Part shown: in pieces, positions 35,074 through 44,364 of the stretch
Layout: each line of letters starts with the position of its first letter
Position numbering within the stretch: the stretch's first letter is position 1
NCBI RefSeq assembly: GCF_043575855.1
Contig: NZ_CP144375.1
Coordinates: 11,036,001-11,100,000 of the forward strand
DNA length: 64,000 nucleotides
Reading direction: 5' to 3'
Origin: Kutzneria buriramensis
Lineage (GTDB): Bacteria; Actinomycetota; Actinomycetes; Mycobacteriales; Pseudonocardiaceae
Position numbers and translations under genes: made by a program
The notes under the pieces: model-generated
The model's database searches: none
Seen by the model: only the letters and a program-made list of their open reading frames with translations
Told to the model about the DNA's origin: nothing

Positions 35074-37779
35074 ATGGGGCGACGCCGAACAGCACCCTGC
35101 GGTCGAGACCAGGAACTGGCCGTGCTGCGGGAGGCCGCGGCCACCGCCGAGCACGGCCGACTGATCGCGATCCGCGGGCACGCCGGCGTGGGCAAGTCCA
35201 CCCTGCTGGAGGCGATCGCCCAGGACCTGCCATCGGCCGACATGGTGATCCGAGTGCCGCTCGGCGGCGCCGCGGACGACCGGTTCGGTGTCACCACCGT
35301 GCTCGACGCGATACGGGATCGTTTCGAGCAGGTGGGCGATCCTCATCTGGTCCGTTCGATCGGCGCGGTGACCCGGCTGATGTCGGTCCGCGACCACACC
35401 TCGGAGTGGTGGACGGCGCGGATGGTCGTCGAACTCGCCGCCCTGTTCGGCGGCATTGCCCAGCACCGTCGCGTGGTGCTGTTGGTCGACGACGCGCACG
35501 CCGTTCGGGAGCCCGCACTGGTGCTCGGTGCGGCACGCCGCCCCGGCTGCCTGGTCGTCGCGGCGTTCCGGGACACCGGAGACCTCGCGCCCGGCGTGGC
35601 CGAGCTGGTCACGTTGGCCGACGACACCGTCGAACTGGGACCGTTGCCCGACTCCTGCGTCGAGTCCCTGGTGTCCCGGATCGCGGCGGCGCCACCGGAC
35701 GAGTCGCTGCTCGTCGCCCTGCACGACGCCTTGGGACCGCTGTTCGGCAATCCGGGCACGACGTTGGCCACGGTCGAGGACCTTCAGGAGCGCGGCCTGC
35801 TGACCGTTCTGCACGATCGGCTCTGCCTGCGGAATCCGGGCGAGCCGATCGTGCTGCCCAGCACCCATTGGCTGCCGCGAAGGGTCCGCCGGCTGGCCGG
35901 CGAGGAGCGCGAACTGGTCACCGCCGTGGCTGTGCTCGGCGAGCTCACCGTCGATGACCTGCCGCTGCTCGCGCGGGTGCTCGACGCGGAACTGCCCGAC
36001 CTGGGGCGGGCGCTCGATCGGCTGATCCTCGAAGGCGTCCTCTCCGCCGGCCCCGACGGCGACGTTCGCTGCCGCTGTGCCGCGCTGGCCGGCGCGATCG
36101 TCGCGGACAGCGGTCCCGAAGCGCCGGACCGGCTACACGCCGCGATCGCCGCCGACCTGCTCGACCGGGCGCGTCGGGGCGAACCGATCGAGGCGACCGT
36201 CATGGCCGATCACGTGTCCGGCGCCGGATCGGCGCTCGATGCGGACGACGAGGTCGGCGCCTGGCTCGTGACCCGCGCGGAGGAAGCCGAACGGGACCAG
36301 CCCGAACGGGCCGTGCGCTGGTATGCGGCGGCGCTGCGACGGCTCGGCCCGGGCCATCCCGAACACGCGCGGGTGCTGCCGGTCCTGCTTCGCCTGGTGG
36401 TGCGAACCGGGCTGTACGACGTGGTCTACGGGTTGTTCGCCGAACCCGAGATGCTCGGATCGCCCTCGCCGACGGCACGTGCCGACCTGCGATCCGTCGC
36501 GGTCATGGCCATGCTGCACGTCGGGACACCGCTACCGGGGAGGGCCGTGCGGCGCATTCTCGGTGAGCCACTGCCCGACATGATCGACGGGTACGGGGCG
36601 TTGCGCCGCTTGGCCGACAGCCGGTCGGTCGGCATGGTGCTGTCCGCCGCCGACCTCGCGGCGGTGTCCGGCGCGATCGCGGGCGACCGTCGGACGTGTG
36701 GGCCGGCGCTGGGGGAATCGCGGTGCACCGACGACCCGGCGGCGCTGCTCGACGACCTGATCGAGGCAATCTCCGTAGGCGACCTGGCCACGGTGTTCGA
36801 GGTGGTGCTCGGCGAGCGGTACCGGGCGCCGACGACCGGCGTCCTGTCCGCCTATCAACGGGTGGTGCGCGGCTACGCGCGTGGCGACTGGTCCGCCGCG
36901 CTGTCGGCCGCTCGCGAACTACGGCTCACCGGTTCGGCGGACACGCTGGTCCATGGGGCGGGAAGGTTGTTCGCGGCGGAAATCTGTTCCGCGCGTGGCG
37001 ACGTGCGAGGCGCTGACGAGTGGCTCACCGGTGTGACGGTGGACGACCGATTGGCGCCCTTGCGCGGCTGGGTGGAGACCGGGTTGACGCATCAGGTCGA
37101 CGGCCCCGCCGAGGCCACGAGACGGGCAGTCTTCGCGATGCGGCGCAACCGTCGCATCGACGGACGAATCGGGCTGGAGCGCTTCCTGTTGCGTGCCTTG
37201 GAAATCGCCGCGTGCTCGGGCGAGCGCGCCGCCGCGGTCCAGTTGCTCGGCGAGATCGAGGAGCTGCATCGGCGCGATGCCTCGCACAAGACCATGGAGC
37301 TCGTCTTCCTCGCCCGTGGGGCGGCGAACCACGACGCGCTCTACACACGGGTCGGCGCCGACCTGGCCCGCAGGCGCAAGGATCAGCCCGATCTGCTGCG
37401 CGCCTGCCTGACGGTGGCGAAGTTCGCCGGCGAACCCAGAAGCTGGCTGTACGAGGCGTACGAACTCGCCAAACTGTGCGACTCGCCGTTGCTGCTCGAC
37501 TGTGTCCGCTCGGCCAGCCGGGAGCGTGGGGTCGGCGCGCCCCGTGCGCACCGCAGTCGTGATTCTCTTTCCCCGCACGAGCTCCGCATGATCGAGTTGA
37601 TCAGAGCGGGGTACACCAATCGGCAGATCGCGGCCGACATCCGGGTGCGGGAGAAGACCGTCGAGAACAGCCTCACCAGACTGTTCGCGAAGACCGGTTG
37701 CCGTTCTCGCGTCGAGTTGGCCGCCGCGAGCCTGGACGGGCGGATACTGGACGCCGCTGTGCCCTCAGCGGGAGCGTGA
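35074..37779 (+). CDS. Large LuxR-family (LAL) ATP-binding transcriptional regulator
   Basis: A 901-residue paralogue-type LAL protein: Walker A GHAGVGKSTLLEAI intact (about 32-45), Walker B VVLLVDDAHAV, TPR-like middle and a C-terminal LuxR domain (LSPHELRMIELIRAGYTNRQIAADI, then TVENSLTRLF). The DNA-binding end resembles that of its divergent neighbour (both read ...RSRVELA... after the recognition helix), suggesting ancient duplication. ATG 35074 is chosen for its GGGGGA ribosome site; a TTG at 35044 is in frame. Its end overlaps the HxlR gene by 15 bases. Target unknown. Confidence 0.9.
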   Translation: MGRRRTAPCGRDQELAVLREAAATAEHGRLIAIRGHAGVGKSTLLEAIAQDLPSADMVIRVPLGGAADDRFGVTTVLDAIRDRFEQVGDPHLVRSIGAVTRLMSVRDHTSEWWTARMVVELAALFGGIAQHRRVVLLVDDAHAVREPALVLGAARRPGCLVVAAFRDTGDLAPGVAELVTLADDTVELGPLPDSCVESLVSRIAAAPPDESLLVALHDALGPLFGNPGTTLATVEDLQERGLLTVLHDRLCLRNPGEPIVLPSTHWLPRRVRRLAGEERELVTAVAVLGELTVDDLPLLARVLDAELPDLGRALDRLILEGVLSAGPDGDVRCRCAALAGAIVADSGPEAPDRLHAAIAADLLDRARRGEPIEATVMADHVSGAGSALDADDEVGAWLVTRAEEAERDQPERAVRWYAAALRRLGPGHPEHARVLPVLLRLVVRTGLYDVVYGLFAEPEMLGSPSPTARADLRSVAVMAMLHVGTPLPGRAVRRILGEPLPDMIDGYGALRRLADSRSVGMVLSAADLAAVSGAIAGDRRTCGPALGESRCTDDPAALLDDLIEAISVGDLATVFEVVLGERYRAPTTGVLSAYQRVVRGYARGDWSAALSAARELRLTGSADTLVHGAGRLFAAEICSARGDVRGADEWLTGVTVDDRLAPLRGWVETGLTHQVDGPAEATRRAVFAMRRNRRIDGRIGLERFLLRALEIAACSGERAAAVQLLGEIEELHRRDASHKTMELVFLARGAANHDALYTRVGADLARRRKDQPDLLRACLTVAKFAGEPRSWLYEAYELAKLCDSPLLLDCVRSASRERGVGAPRAHRSRDSLSPHELRMIELIRAGYTNRQIAADIRVREKTVENSLTRLFAKTGCRSRVELAAASLDGRILDAAVPSAGA

Positions 37780-38187
37780 CGGGGTAGCGGCGCGGACCCG
37801 GTTGCGTTGCTCGTCGTCGTAGCGCTGTCGGGCTTGTTCGACCTCCGCGAGGTTCGGCGTCCACTGGGCCAGCGCGGCGAACAGGGGCGCGAGGCTCTGG
37901 CCGAGGTCGGTGATCTCGTACTCGACGCGGGGCGGCACCTCGGCGTGGTAGGTGCGGACGATCAGTCCGTCGCGCTCGAGTTGCCGCAGTCGTTGGGTGA
38001 GCACCTTGGGGGTGATGGTGGCGATGCGGCGCTCCAGTTCGACGAACCGCATGCGCCCGTGCTGATGCAGCGTCCACAGGATCGGCGTGGTCCACCGGCT
38101 GAACACGAGATCGACCACCGGGGAGACCGGGCAGGCGGCCTCGGGGGCGTCGGTGGCGCCGGGCGCCCAGGGTGTGTCCTCGGCCAC
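37765..38187 (-). CDS. HxlR-family transcriptional regulator
   Basis: A 140-residue winged-helix repressor: CPVSPVVDLVFSRWTTPILWTL (N-terminal Cys often redox-active in this family), FVELERRIATITPKVLTQRLRQLERDGLI as helix-turn-helix and YEITDLGQSLAPLF as the wing/dimer end. GTG start at 38187. It is divergent from an NmrA-type reductase gene, a common pairing for quinone or electrophile stress, with a palindrome between them as likely operator. Confidence 0.9.
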   Translation of the reverse strand: MAEDTPWAPGATDAPEAACPVSPVVDLVFSRWTTPILWTLHQHGRMRFVELERRIATITPKVLTQRLRQLERDGLIVRTYHAEVPPRVEYEITDLGQSLAPLFAALAQWTPNLAEVEQARQRYDDEQRNRVRAATPSRSR

Positions 38188-38216
38188 GATCGCCCCTCTC
38201 GTCCAATACTTTCCTC

Positions 38217-38226
38217 TAGGTACCTA
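38217..38226. promoter_or_regulatory. Palindrome between HxlR and NmrA genes, likely HxlR operator
   Basis: TAGGTACCTA is a perfect 10-bp palindrome 30 bp upstream of the HxlR start and 62 bp upstream of the NmrA start, in an AT-richer patch. Position suits an HxlR-family autorepressor binding site; a partial repeat ACTAG follows it. Confidence 0.5.
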
Positions 38227-38287
38227 CTAGCACCATGACAGTAGCGTCGTCGACGTCCACAACGGAAGTCGACGACGGAGGCGGGAA

Positions 38288-39115
38288 ATGATCGTGGTGA
38301 CCGGGGCGACGGGGAATGTCGGGCGGCCGCTGGTGGCGGCGCTCGCGGCAGCCGGCGAGCAGGTGACGGCTGTCTCGCGGCGAATCGACGGGTCGGACGT
38401 GCCGGCAGGCGTCCGCCGTCATCAGGCGGACCTGGCGGACGCTCGCGGCATCGAGCGTGCGCTGGACGGCGCCGAGGCGCTGTTCCTGCTCACTGCCGGG
38501 GACTTCGCCGCGTCCGGCGGTGATCTGGGCGATGTCCTGAAGGTGGCGCGCGCCGCCGGGACGCGGCGGGTGGTTCTGCTGTCCTCGCAGGGTGTGGGCA
38601 CCGGCCGGCACCCCGCCGACCATGAGGACGCCGTCGTCGGCTCCGGCCTGGAGTGGACGCTGCTGCGACCGGGCGGCTTCCACTCCAACACTCTGCACTG
38701 GGCCGGCATGGTCCGCGCCGATCGAACGGTCACGGCGCCGTTCGGGGACGTCGCCCTGCCGACGATCGACCCGCTGGACATCGCCGAGGTCGCCGCCGCG
38801 ACCCTGCGGACGGGGGGCCACGCCGGCGGCATCTACACGCTGACCGGTCCCGCGCCGGTCTCACCGCGCCAGCAGGCCGCCGCGATCGCCGAGGCGTTGG
38901 GCGAGCCGGTGCGGTTTGCCGAGCAGACCCGCGCCGAGGCCAAGGCACAGCTGACGACGTTCATGCCGGAATCGGTCGCGGAGCACACCCTCGACATCCT
39001 CGGCGCGCCGACGCCGGCCGAGCAGGAGGTCAGCCCCGACGTCCAGCGCATTCTCGGCCGTTCACCGCGCTCGTACGTCGAGTGGGTGACACGCAACATC
39101 GCCGCCTTCCGGTGA
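38288..39115 (+). CDS. NmrA-like NAD(P)-binding oxidoreductase
   Basis: A 275-residue atypical short-chain dehydrogenase: N-terminal Rossmann motif VTGATGNVGRPL, VVLLSSQGVG after strand four and WTLLRPGGFHSNTLHWAG as the substrate-side motif. Resembles NAD(P)H:quinone oxidoreductase 2 (QOR2) and azoreductase-like NmrA proteins. Divergent from an HxlR regulator that probably controls it. The GGAGGCGGGAA site supports ATG 38288. Confidence 0.88.
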   Translation: MIVVTGATGNVGRPLVAALAAAGEQVTAVSRRIDGSDVPAGVRRHQADLADARGIERALDGAEALFLLTAGDFAASGGDLGDVLKVARAAGTRRVVLLSSQGVGTGRHPADHEDAVVGSGLEWTLLRPGGFHSNTLHWAGMVRADRTVTAPFGDVALPTIDPLDIAEVAAATLRTGGHAGGIYTLTGPAPVSPRQQAAAIAEALGEPVRFAEQTRAEAKAQLTTFMPESVAEHTLDILGAPTPAEQEVSPDVQRILGRSPRSYVEWVTRNIAAFR

Positions 39116-39118
39116 CGA

Positions 39119-41098
39119 CTAGGGGGTGACCGTGAGGTTGTCGAACTGGTCGGTCCGGTATCCCACCACACCGAAACCGATCTGGCCGGTGGCGTAGGAG
39201 GAGTCCGTCACGGTGGCCAGCGCCGTCGACCCGAGCTTCGCGGTGATGGTGCTGCCGCGCAGGTCCAGGCTGAGCCTGTGCCAACTGTTCAAGCCAGGCG
39301 CGGTTGTCGTGCCGCTGGCCAGTGTGGTGAGGGTGCCCGTGGTGTCGTTCTTGGCAAGCAGCCACGAGCCGGAATCGGAGAGGCGAAGTTCGTAACCGGC
39401 TTGCTTGTTCTGAGGCCGTGCTTGCTTGTTGGCGCGGCCGATCAGCTCGACAGTGCCGGCTTGTTGCAGGTTGACGTCGACGGAGACGGTGTAGTTCTGC
39501 CACGTGGTGTCGCCCGCCAGGGCATAGGCGTCGCTGTCACCCTGCCACTCGATCGGCTTCACCGGCGCGACCTGCTGCTCGCACATGCCGGTGCGGCCGT
39601 TGCGGCAGGCCCGGATCTCGAACGAGCCCTGCATGTCGGCGACGTACCTGGCTTCCGCGCCTGGGGCGTAGCCGTCGAAGGTGTCGTTGTACGGCAAGGA
39701 CATCGCACGGTTCTCGGGGCCGGCGGCGGTGCCCTTGCCCTGCCCGCCGACGGTCGACAGCGAGTACACGAAGCCGGGCTTCAGCGTCAGCGAGAACGCG
39801 CCGTTGGACGGCGACACGTCGGGCAGCGGGACGAAGTAGTCGCTCGCGTTGGCGGAGTCGAGGTTCGTCGCCCGCACGTGCACCGTGCCGGTGGACAGGC
39901 CGCCGGCGACCTTGACGTGGATCGACTGGTCGGCGGTCGCGGACAGCGTTTCGACGATCGTGCTGTAGTCCTTGCCGTTGGGCGAGCGCAGGCTGACGTA
40001 GCTGCCGTTGGCGCGGTCGCCGCCGAGGTAGCCGCTGGCGGAGTCGATGAACTTCCAGCCGGGACTGGTGAACTGGGTGAACTGGGCCATCGCCCAGGTC
40101 TCCTTGCCCAGTCGGTAGGAACCGGACCACGGTGACGGGGCGACGGCCAGGCCCACGGTGGCGAACGGGAGGTTCGGGGTGATCGCGGCGACCAGCGGCC
40201 AGTTCAGGTAGGCGGTCAGCTTCGCGTCGAGGTAGCCACGGGTGATCGAGCGGACCAGGGCGGCGGCCCCGGAGTCCACGTCGAGCGAGCCGTTCTCGCT
40301 GGCCCACAAGGGCTTTGCGGTGGCAAGGGCGTTGGCGGTCGAGGTGCAGGTGGTGGCCGCGGACTTGTAGCCGCACGGGTAGTGCGAGCCGGCCACGTCG
40401 ACCGCGGCGTCGAACGCCGGGTCCGCCACCATGTCATCGGCCACCTTCCAGCCGACGCTGTCGTCACCGACGATCTTGATCTTCCCGTAGCCATCGGCGT
40501 CCAGCGTCGAGCGCAGGCTTTCGTACCACGCCTTGTCGTGGCCCTTCTCGTTGCGGCCGCCCAGGTAGGACACGGCGATCCCGTGCGACTTGGCGCAGCC
40601 CAGCCAGCTCACGAGGTAGTCGACGGAGTCCTTCGTCCAGTAGTTCGTGCCGCCGCCGATCCAGCCCGGCGCGGCCCACGCCAGCCCGTAGAACTGGATG
40701 TGCGGGTTGCGCGCGCGGGCCTGTTCGGCGAGCCAGAACTCGTAGCCGGCCGAGCAGTTCACGGTGCCCTTGACGTGCTCGACGCTGGGCTCGGCGCCGT
40801 CGGTGGAGTTGGCGTCGCCACCGATCTCCAGCTTGAGCAGTTGGACGTTCGCGCCGTAGCCCGGCTTGAACAGGTAGTCCAGGATCTGGCTGCGCTGGGG
40901 CTCGGGATAGTCGACCAGCAGGCGTGAGTTGCCGCCGCCGCCGCTGATCGCGCCGACCCCGTCGAAGGTCCGGCCGCCCTGCTTGCCGTCGACGGTCACG
41001 GACGTGGTGGTGGCGGCCTGTGCCGCCGGGGATTGGCCGACGGTCACGGCCAGCGCGAGCGTGATCACCAGAGCTGCGGGCAGAACGGCACGGTTCAT
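39119..41098 (-). CDS. Secreted glycoside hydrolase family 59 (galactocerebrosidase-like)
   Basis: A 659-residue exported glycosidase: signal peptide ending at SPAAQAA (about 28), a TIM-barrel GH59 domain beginning FDGVGAISGGGGNSRLL with acid/base Glu184 in GGRNEKG and nucleophile Glu268 in WASENGS, and a C-terminal lectin-like beta domain (about 490-659) ending in QFDNLTV. GH59 enzymes remove beta-galactose from galactolipids and related glycans. Single gene; its stop is 3 bp from the NmrA stop. An inverted pair ATACATC/GATGTAT lies just upstream (41110-41147) and may be regulatory. Confidence 0.92.
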   Translation of the reverse strand: MNRAVLPAALVITLALAVTVGQSPAAQAATTTSVTVDGKQGGRTFDGVGAISGGGGNSRLLVDYPEPQRSQILDYLFKPGYGANVQLLKLEIGGDANSTDGAEPSVEHVKGTVNCSAGYEFWLAEQARARNPHIQFYGLAWAAPGWIGGGTNYWTKDSVDYLVSWLGCAKSHGIAVSYLGGRNEKGHDKAWYESLRSTLDADGYGKIKIVGDDSVGWKVADDMVADPAFDAAVDVAGSHYPCGYKSAATTCTSTANALATAKPLWASENGSLDVDSGAAALVRSITRGYLDAKLTAYLNWPLVAAITPNLPFATVGLAVAPSPWSGSYRLGKETWAMAQFTQFTSPGWKFIDSASGYLGGDRANGSYVSLRSPNGKDYSTIVETLSATADQSIHVKVAGGLSTGTVHVRATNLDSANASDYFVPLPDVSPSNGAFSLTLKPGFVYSLSTVGGQGKGTAAGPENRAMSLPYNDTFDGYAPGAEARYVADMQGSFEIRACRNGRTGMCEQQVAPVKPIEWQGDSDAYALAGDTTWQNYTVSVDVNLQQAGTVELIGRANKQARPQNKQAGYELRLSDSGSWLLAKNDTTGTLTTLASGTTTAPGLNSWHRLSLDLRGSTITAKLGSTALATVTDSSYATGQIGFGVVGYRTDQFDNLTVTP

Positions 41099-41511
41099 GG
41101 GACCCGGTTATACATCGGAGCTTTGCCGCCCCTCAAGGGTGATGTATCGATCCATGTGGCCGATGGATGCGTGACCGGTAAGCGCATTGTCCTGAGCCGT
41201 GGGCCGCCGACTGGTCATTACTCCGATGTCTAGACCTATTTGGCGGGTTGTGTTGACCGTGCGCGGATCGGCGTCCGTCGCTGCCGGTTCCGTGACCGAC
41301 AGCCCTCGGCCTCGACGGCGCGGTCCCGACAGGAGCAGGCACTGCTCAGGCTGCGGTGACGCGGCCGGCGACTCGAGCTCCGGCTCTCCGATCGTGGGGC
41401 CGACTGTGGGATCGTCGAGCGGCTGACGGCACCGCCAAGAACAAGACTGTTTCTTCGTCAAGTTTCCCAGCATCCTGGCGCCTGCCCGATCAGCGACAGG
41501 AGAACCGGCAG
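41099..41511. other. Divergent intergenic region GH59 / carotenoid oxygenase
   Basis: A gap of 413 bp. Inverted pairs ATACATC (41110-41116) with GATGTAT (41141-41147), and ATCCAT (41150-41155) with ATGGAT (41163-41168), lie close to the GH59 start and are candidate regulator sites. Nothing coding is convincing. Confidence 0.4.
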
Positions 41512-42858
41512 ATGACTGCGCCCCAACCCGAAGTGCCCTTGCACCTGGCCGGGAGCAACGCACCGGTCACCGACGAGGTGACGATCGAACCGGCCGAGGT
41601 GATCGGCGCCGTTCCCGAGGAGCTCAACGGCCTGTACCTGCGGAACGGCCCCAACCCGCGGACGGGGTGGTCGCCGCACTACTTCGCCGGCGACGGCATG
41701 GTCCACGCGGTCGCGTTGGACGGCGGACGAGCCCGCTGGTACCGCAACCGATACGTGCGGACCCCGTTGTACGAGCACCCCGGGCAGTCGCGCTTCGCCC
41801 TGGCCTTCGATCCGGCGACCGGGAAGGTGGACTATCGGGTCACGACCGCCAACACCCACTTGGTCGCGCATGCGGGTCGGCTACTCGCGCTGGAGGAGGG
41901 AGGGTTCCCGTACGAGATCACACCGGAGCTCGAAACGGTGGGAGCGTTCACCTTCGGTGGCGCGCTGCACACTCCGATGACGGCTCATCCCAAGACGTGT
42001 CCGAGGACGGGGGAGTTGGTGTTCTTCGGCACTCGGCTGCGTCCGCCGTATCTGACCTACTACCGAGCCTCGCCGACCGGTGAGCTGCTACAGGCACAGG
42101 TGGTGGAGATTCCGCGAGCGACGATGATGCACGACTTCGCCATCACCGAGAACTACGCGGTCTTCATGGATCTCCCGGTTGTCTTCGACGCGGCGGCGGC
42201 TGCTGCCGGGATGCCGTGGCGATGGGACGACGGGCACGGCGCCCGGTTCGGAGTGATGCGCCGCACCGGCGGGCCGGTGCGGTGGTTCGACATCCATCCC
42301 TGCTACGTGTGGCACACCATGAATGCCTCCGAGGACGACGGCACGATCACCGTCACTGGCTGCCGGGTCCCGACGCTGTGGCGAGAGGGGGCCGATGACC
42401 TCGGTGGAGGTCTGCCCCAACTGCACCAGTGGAAGCTGAACCTGGTCACGGGCGCGGTCACCGAGCAGCCGCTGGACGACGCGGCGGTCGAGTATCCGCG
42501 GGTCGCCGACACCGAGGTTGGACAGCCGAACCGCTTCGGGTACGTCGCCAGCTTCTCGCTGGAGGCCGAGCCGGAGCGCTCGCGGATCTACAAGTACGAC
42601 TTCGCCGACGGTGCGTCCCGGCAGGTCCACCAACTGCCCGCCGGTCACACCTGCGGCGAAGCGGTTTTCGTACCACGGCGCGGGTCGGTAGGCGAGGACG
42701 ACGGATACCTGATGACCTTCGCTCACGACCGCTCACGGAACACCAGCTACCTGGCAATCCTGGACGCCGGTGACCTGACCGCCCCACCGATCGCGCAGGT
42801 GCATCTTCCGGTACGCATTCCGTCCGGTTTCCACGGCACGTGGATTTCCGGCCGCTGA
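41512..42858 (+). CDS. Carotenoid cleavage oxygenase family protein
   Basis: A 448-residue seven-bladed beta-propeller non-heme iron oxygenase (carotenoid/lignostilbene dioxygenase family). The family start LNGLYLRNGPNP and YFAGDGMVHAV are clear. Four iron-binding histidines are visible in order: HPKTCPRTGEL, MMHDFAITENY, WHTMNASED and the C-terminal GFHGTWI. Cleaves a C=C bond in a carotenoid, stilbene or similar compound. ATG 41512 follows ACAGGAGA; alone, with a hairpin after its stop. No carotenoid biosynthesis genes are here. Confidence 0.92.
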   Translation: MTAPQPEVPLHLAGSNAPVTDEVTIEPAEVIGAVPEELNGLYLRNGPNPRTGWSPHYFAGDGMVHAVALDGGRARWYRNRYVRTPLYEHPGQSRFALAFDPATGKVDYRVTTANTHLVAHAGRLLALEEGGFPYEITPELETVGAFTFGGALHTPMTAHPKTCPRTGELVFFGTRLRPPYLTYYRASPTGELLQAQVVEIPRATMMHDFAITENYAVFMDLPVVFDAAAAAAGMPWRWDDGHGARFGVMRRTGGPVRWFDIHPCYVWHTMNASEDDGTITVTGCRVPTLWREGADDLGGGLPQLHQWKLNLVTGAVTEQPLDDAAVEYPRVADTEVGQPNRFGYVASFSLEAEPERSRIYKYDFADGASRQVHQLPAGHTCGEAVFVPRRGSVGEDDGYLMTFAHDRSRNTSYLAILDAGDLTAPPIAQVHLPVRIPSGFHGTWISGR

Positions 42859-42911
42859 TCCGCCACGCACGGCCGAGCAGGCGATGGGGCCGCGGTCGCG
42901 GCAACCTTGAT

Positions 42912-42930
42912 ACCGCCGCCAGGCGGCGGT
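42912..42930 (+). terminator. Hairpin after the carotenoid oxygenase gene
   Basis: ACCGCCGCC-A-GGCGGCGGT, a near-continuous palindrome 53 bp past the stop codon; with a realistic 3-5 base loop it leaves about 7-8 GC pairs. No T-run. Probable terminator. Confidence 0.5.
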
Positions 42931-43211
42931 CCGGGAAACATGGCAGCGAAGCAACCCATGACTTCATCGCGGCCGACAGCGTCGGCGGCGATCTACCTGC
43001 CGTCGCCCACTGAGCTGTCTGGTCGGGAGCGCGGATGGCGCGTCCGAGCAATCAGATGAGCGAACAGCGACGCGTGGGAGGCAGTTGCCAACCAGGTCGA
43101 TCGCCGCATCGGACGTCCAGCCTGTCGCGACGCCGCCCAATTCGCGCGCTCGGCGGCGTCTTCATCATTGAGCGAGCCGAACGCGGCCCGGCGGAGGGAA
43201 GAAGGGCGAGG
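42931..43211. other. Intergenic, promoter region of the sigma factor gene
   Basis: About 280 bp without a convincing gene. The last 15 bases are purine-rich (GGCGGAGGGAAGAAGGG), giving the ribosome site of the ECF gene. An autoregulated ECF promoter is expected but no -35/-10 pair could be assigned. Confidence 0.4.
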
Positions 43212-44261
43212 ATGTGCATGCCGACGGAGATGGACACGACGGGCCTGATCGCTCGGGCTCGGGCCGGCGACCATACCGCGTTCCGCGACCTGGTCCAGGG
43301 CCACTCCCACGAGTTGCAGGTGCACTGCTACCGCATCCTGGGATCCCTACAGGACGCCGAGGACGCACTCCAGGAGACCCTCGTGTCCGCCTGGCGTAGC
43401 CTCGCCGAGTTCGGCCAGCGGTCATCGCTGCGGACCTGGCTCTACAAGATCGCGACCAATCGGTGCCTGGACATGGTGCGCGCCGGCAGCCGACGCCCCC
43501 GTATCGCCCCGCCGGTGCCCGAGGCCGCCCTGCCCGACCCCACCGGCGCCGGCGACACTCCGCCCTGGTTGGAGCCCTACCCCGACGTCCTGCTCGACCA
43601 CGTCGTCGACCAACGCCCCGGACCGGAGACCCGTTACGAGACCACCGAGGCCATCTCCCTGGCCTTCGTCACCGCCCTGCAACTGCTGCCCCCACGCCAA
43701 CGCGCCGCGCTCGTCCTGCGCGACGTCCTGGGGTACCACGCCGCCGAAGTCGCCCAGATGCTCGATGCCACCCAGGAATCGGTTCACAGCGCCCTCAAAC
43801 GCGCCCGCGCCACCATCGACAGCCACCTGGCCGACTCGAGCGGCACCGGCAGCCGCCGGCCTGCACGCCAACCCGACACCGCCGCCGAGCACCGGCTCGT
43901 AGCCCGCTTCACCGACGCCCTGGAACGCGCCGACCTGGACGCCCTGATCGACCTGCTCGTCACCGACGTGAGGCTCTCCATGCCCCCGGCCATGGTGGAA
44001 TACCGCGGCATCGAATCGGCCCGCCGCGTGTTCGCCGCCGTCACCTTCCGCCCCGGACGCAGCTACCGCGTGGTACCCAGCCGAGCCAACGGCCAGCCCG
44101 CCTTCGGCGTGTACCTGGCGGACCCCTACGCCAGCGTCCACCGCGCCTACTGTGTCCTGGTCATCACCACGGCCGGCGACCACATCACCGCCATCACCTG
44201 CTTCGGCACCAACGTCATGACGCGGTTCGGACTTCCCAGAACCCATCCCGGAACAGAGTGA
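43212..44261 (+). CDS. ECF sigma factor with C-terminal SnoaL-like domain
   Basis: A protein of about 349 residues. Sigma-70 region 2 (about 15-85; DAEDALQETLVSAWRSLAEF, then LRTWLYKIATNRCLD), region 4 (about 145-205; LPPRQRAALVLRDVLGYHAAEVAQML with SVHSALKRARA) and an NTF2/SnoaL-like C-terminal domain (about 220-335) that in this group takes the place of a separate anti-sigma factor. ATG 43212 is used; 43218 and 43230 are in frame. No anti-sigma gene is adjacent. The following RibD/DHFR-like gene, 103 bp on and in the same direction, is a candidate target. Confidence 0.9.
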   Translation: MCMPTEMDTTGLIARARAGDHTAFRDLVQGHSHELQVHCYRILGSLQDAEDALQETLVSAWRSLAEFGQRSSLRTWLYKIATNRCLDMVRAGSRRPRIAPPVPEAALPDPTGAGDTPPWLEPYPDVLLDHVVDQRPGPETRYETTEAISLAFVTALQLLPPRQRAALVLRDVLGYHAAEVAQMLDATQESVHSALKRARATIDSHLADSSGTGSRRPARQPDTAAEHRLVARFTDALERADLDALIDLLVTDVRLSMPPAMVEYRGIESARRVFAAVTFRPGRSYRVVPSRANGQPAFGVYLADPYASVHRAYCVLVITTAGDHITAITCFGTNVMTRFGLPRTHPGTE

Positions 44262-44364
44262 TCACCGGCTCGTGCCTTGTTCTCGCTGGATCGGTCTGAC
44301 CGCCCATTCCGCCGCGTCCCCGGCGCCTACCCGAGTGCACGTATCAACCGAGACAGGAGAACCC

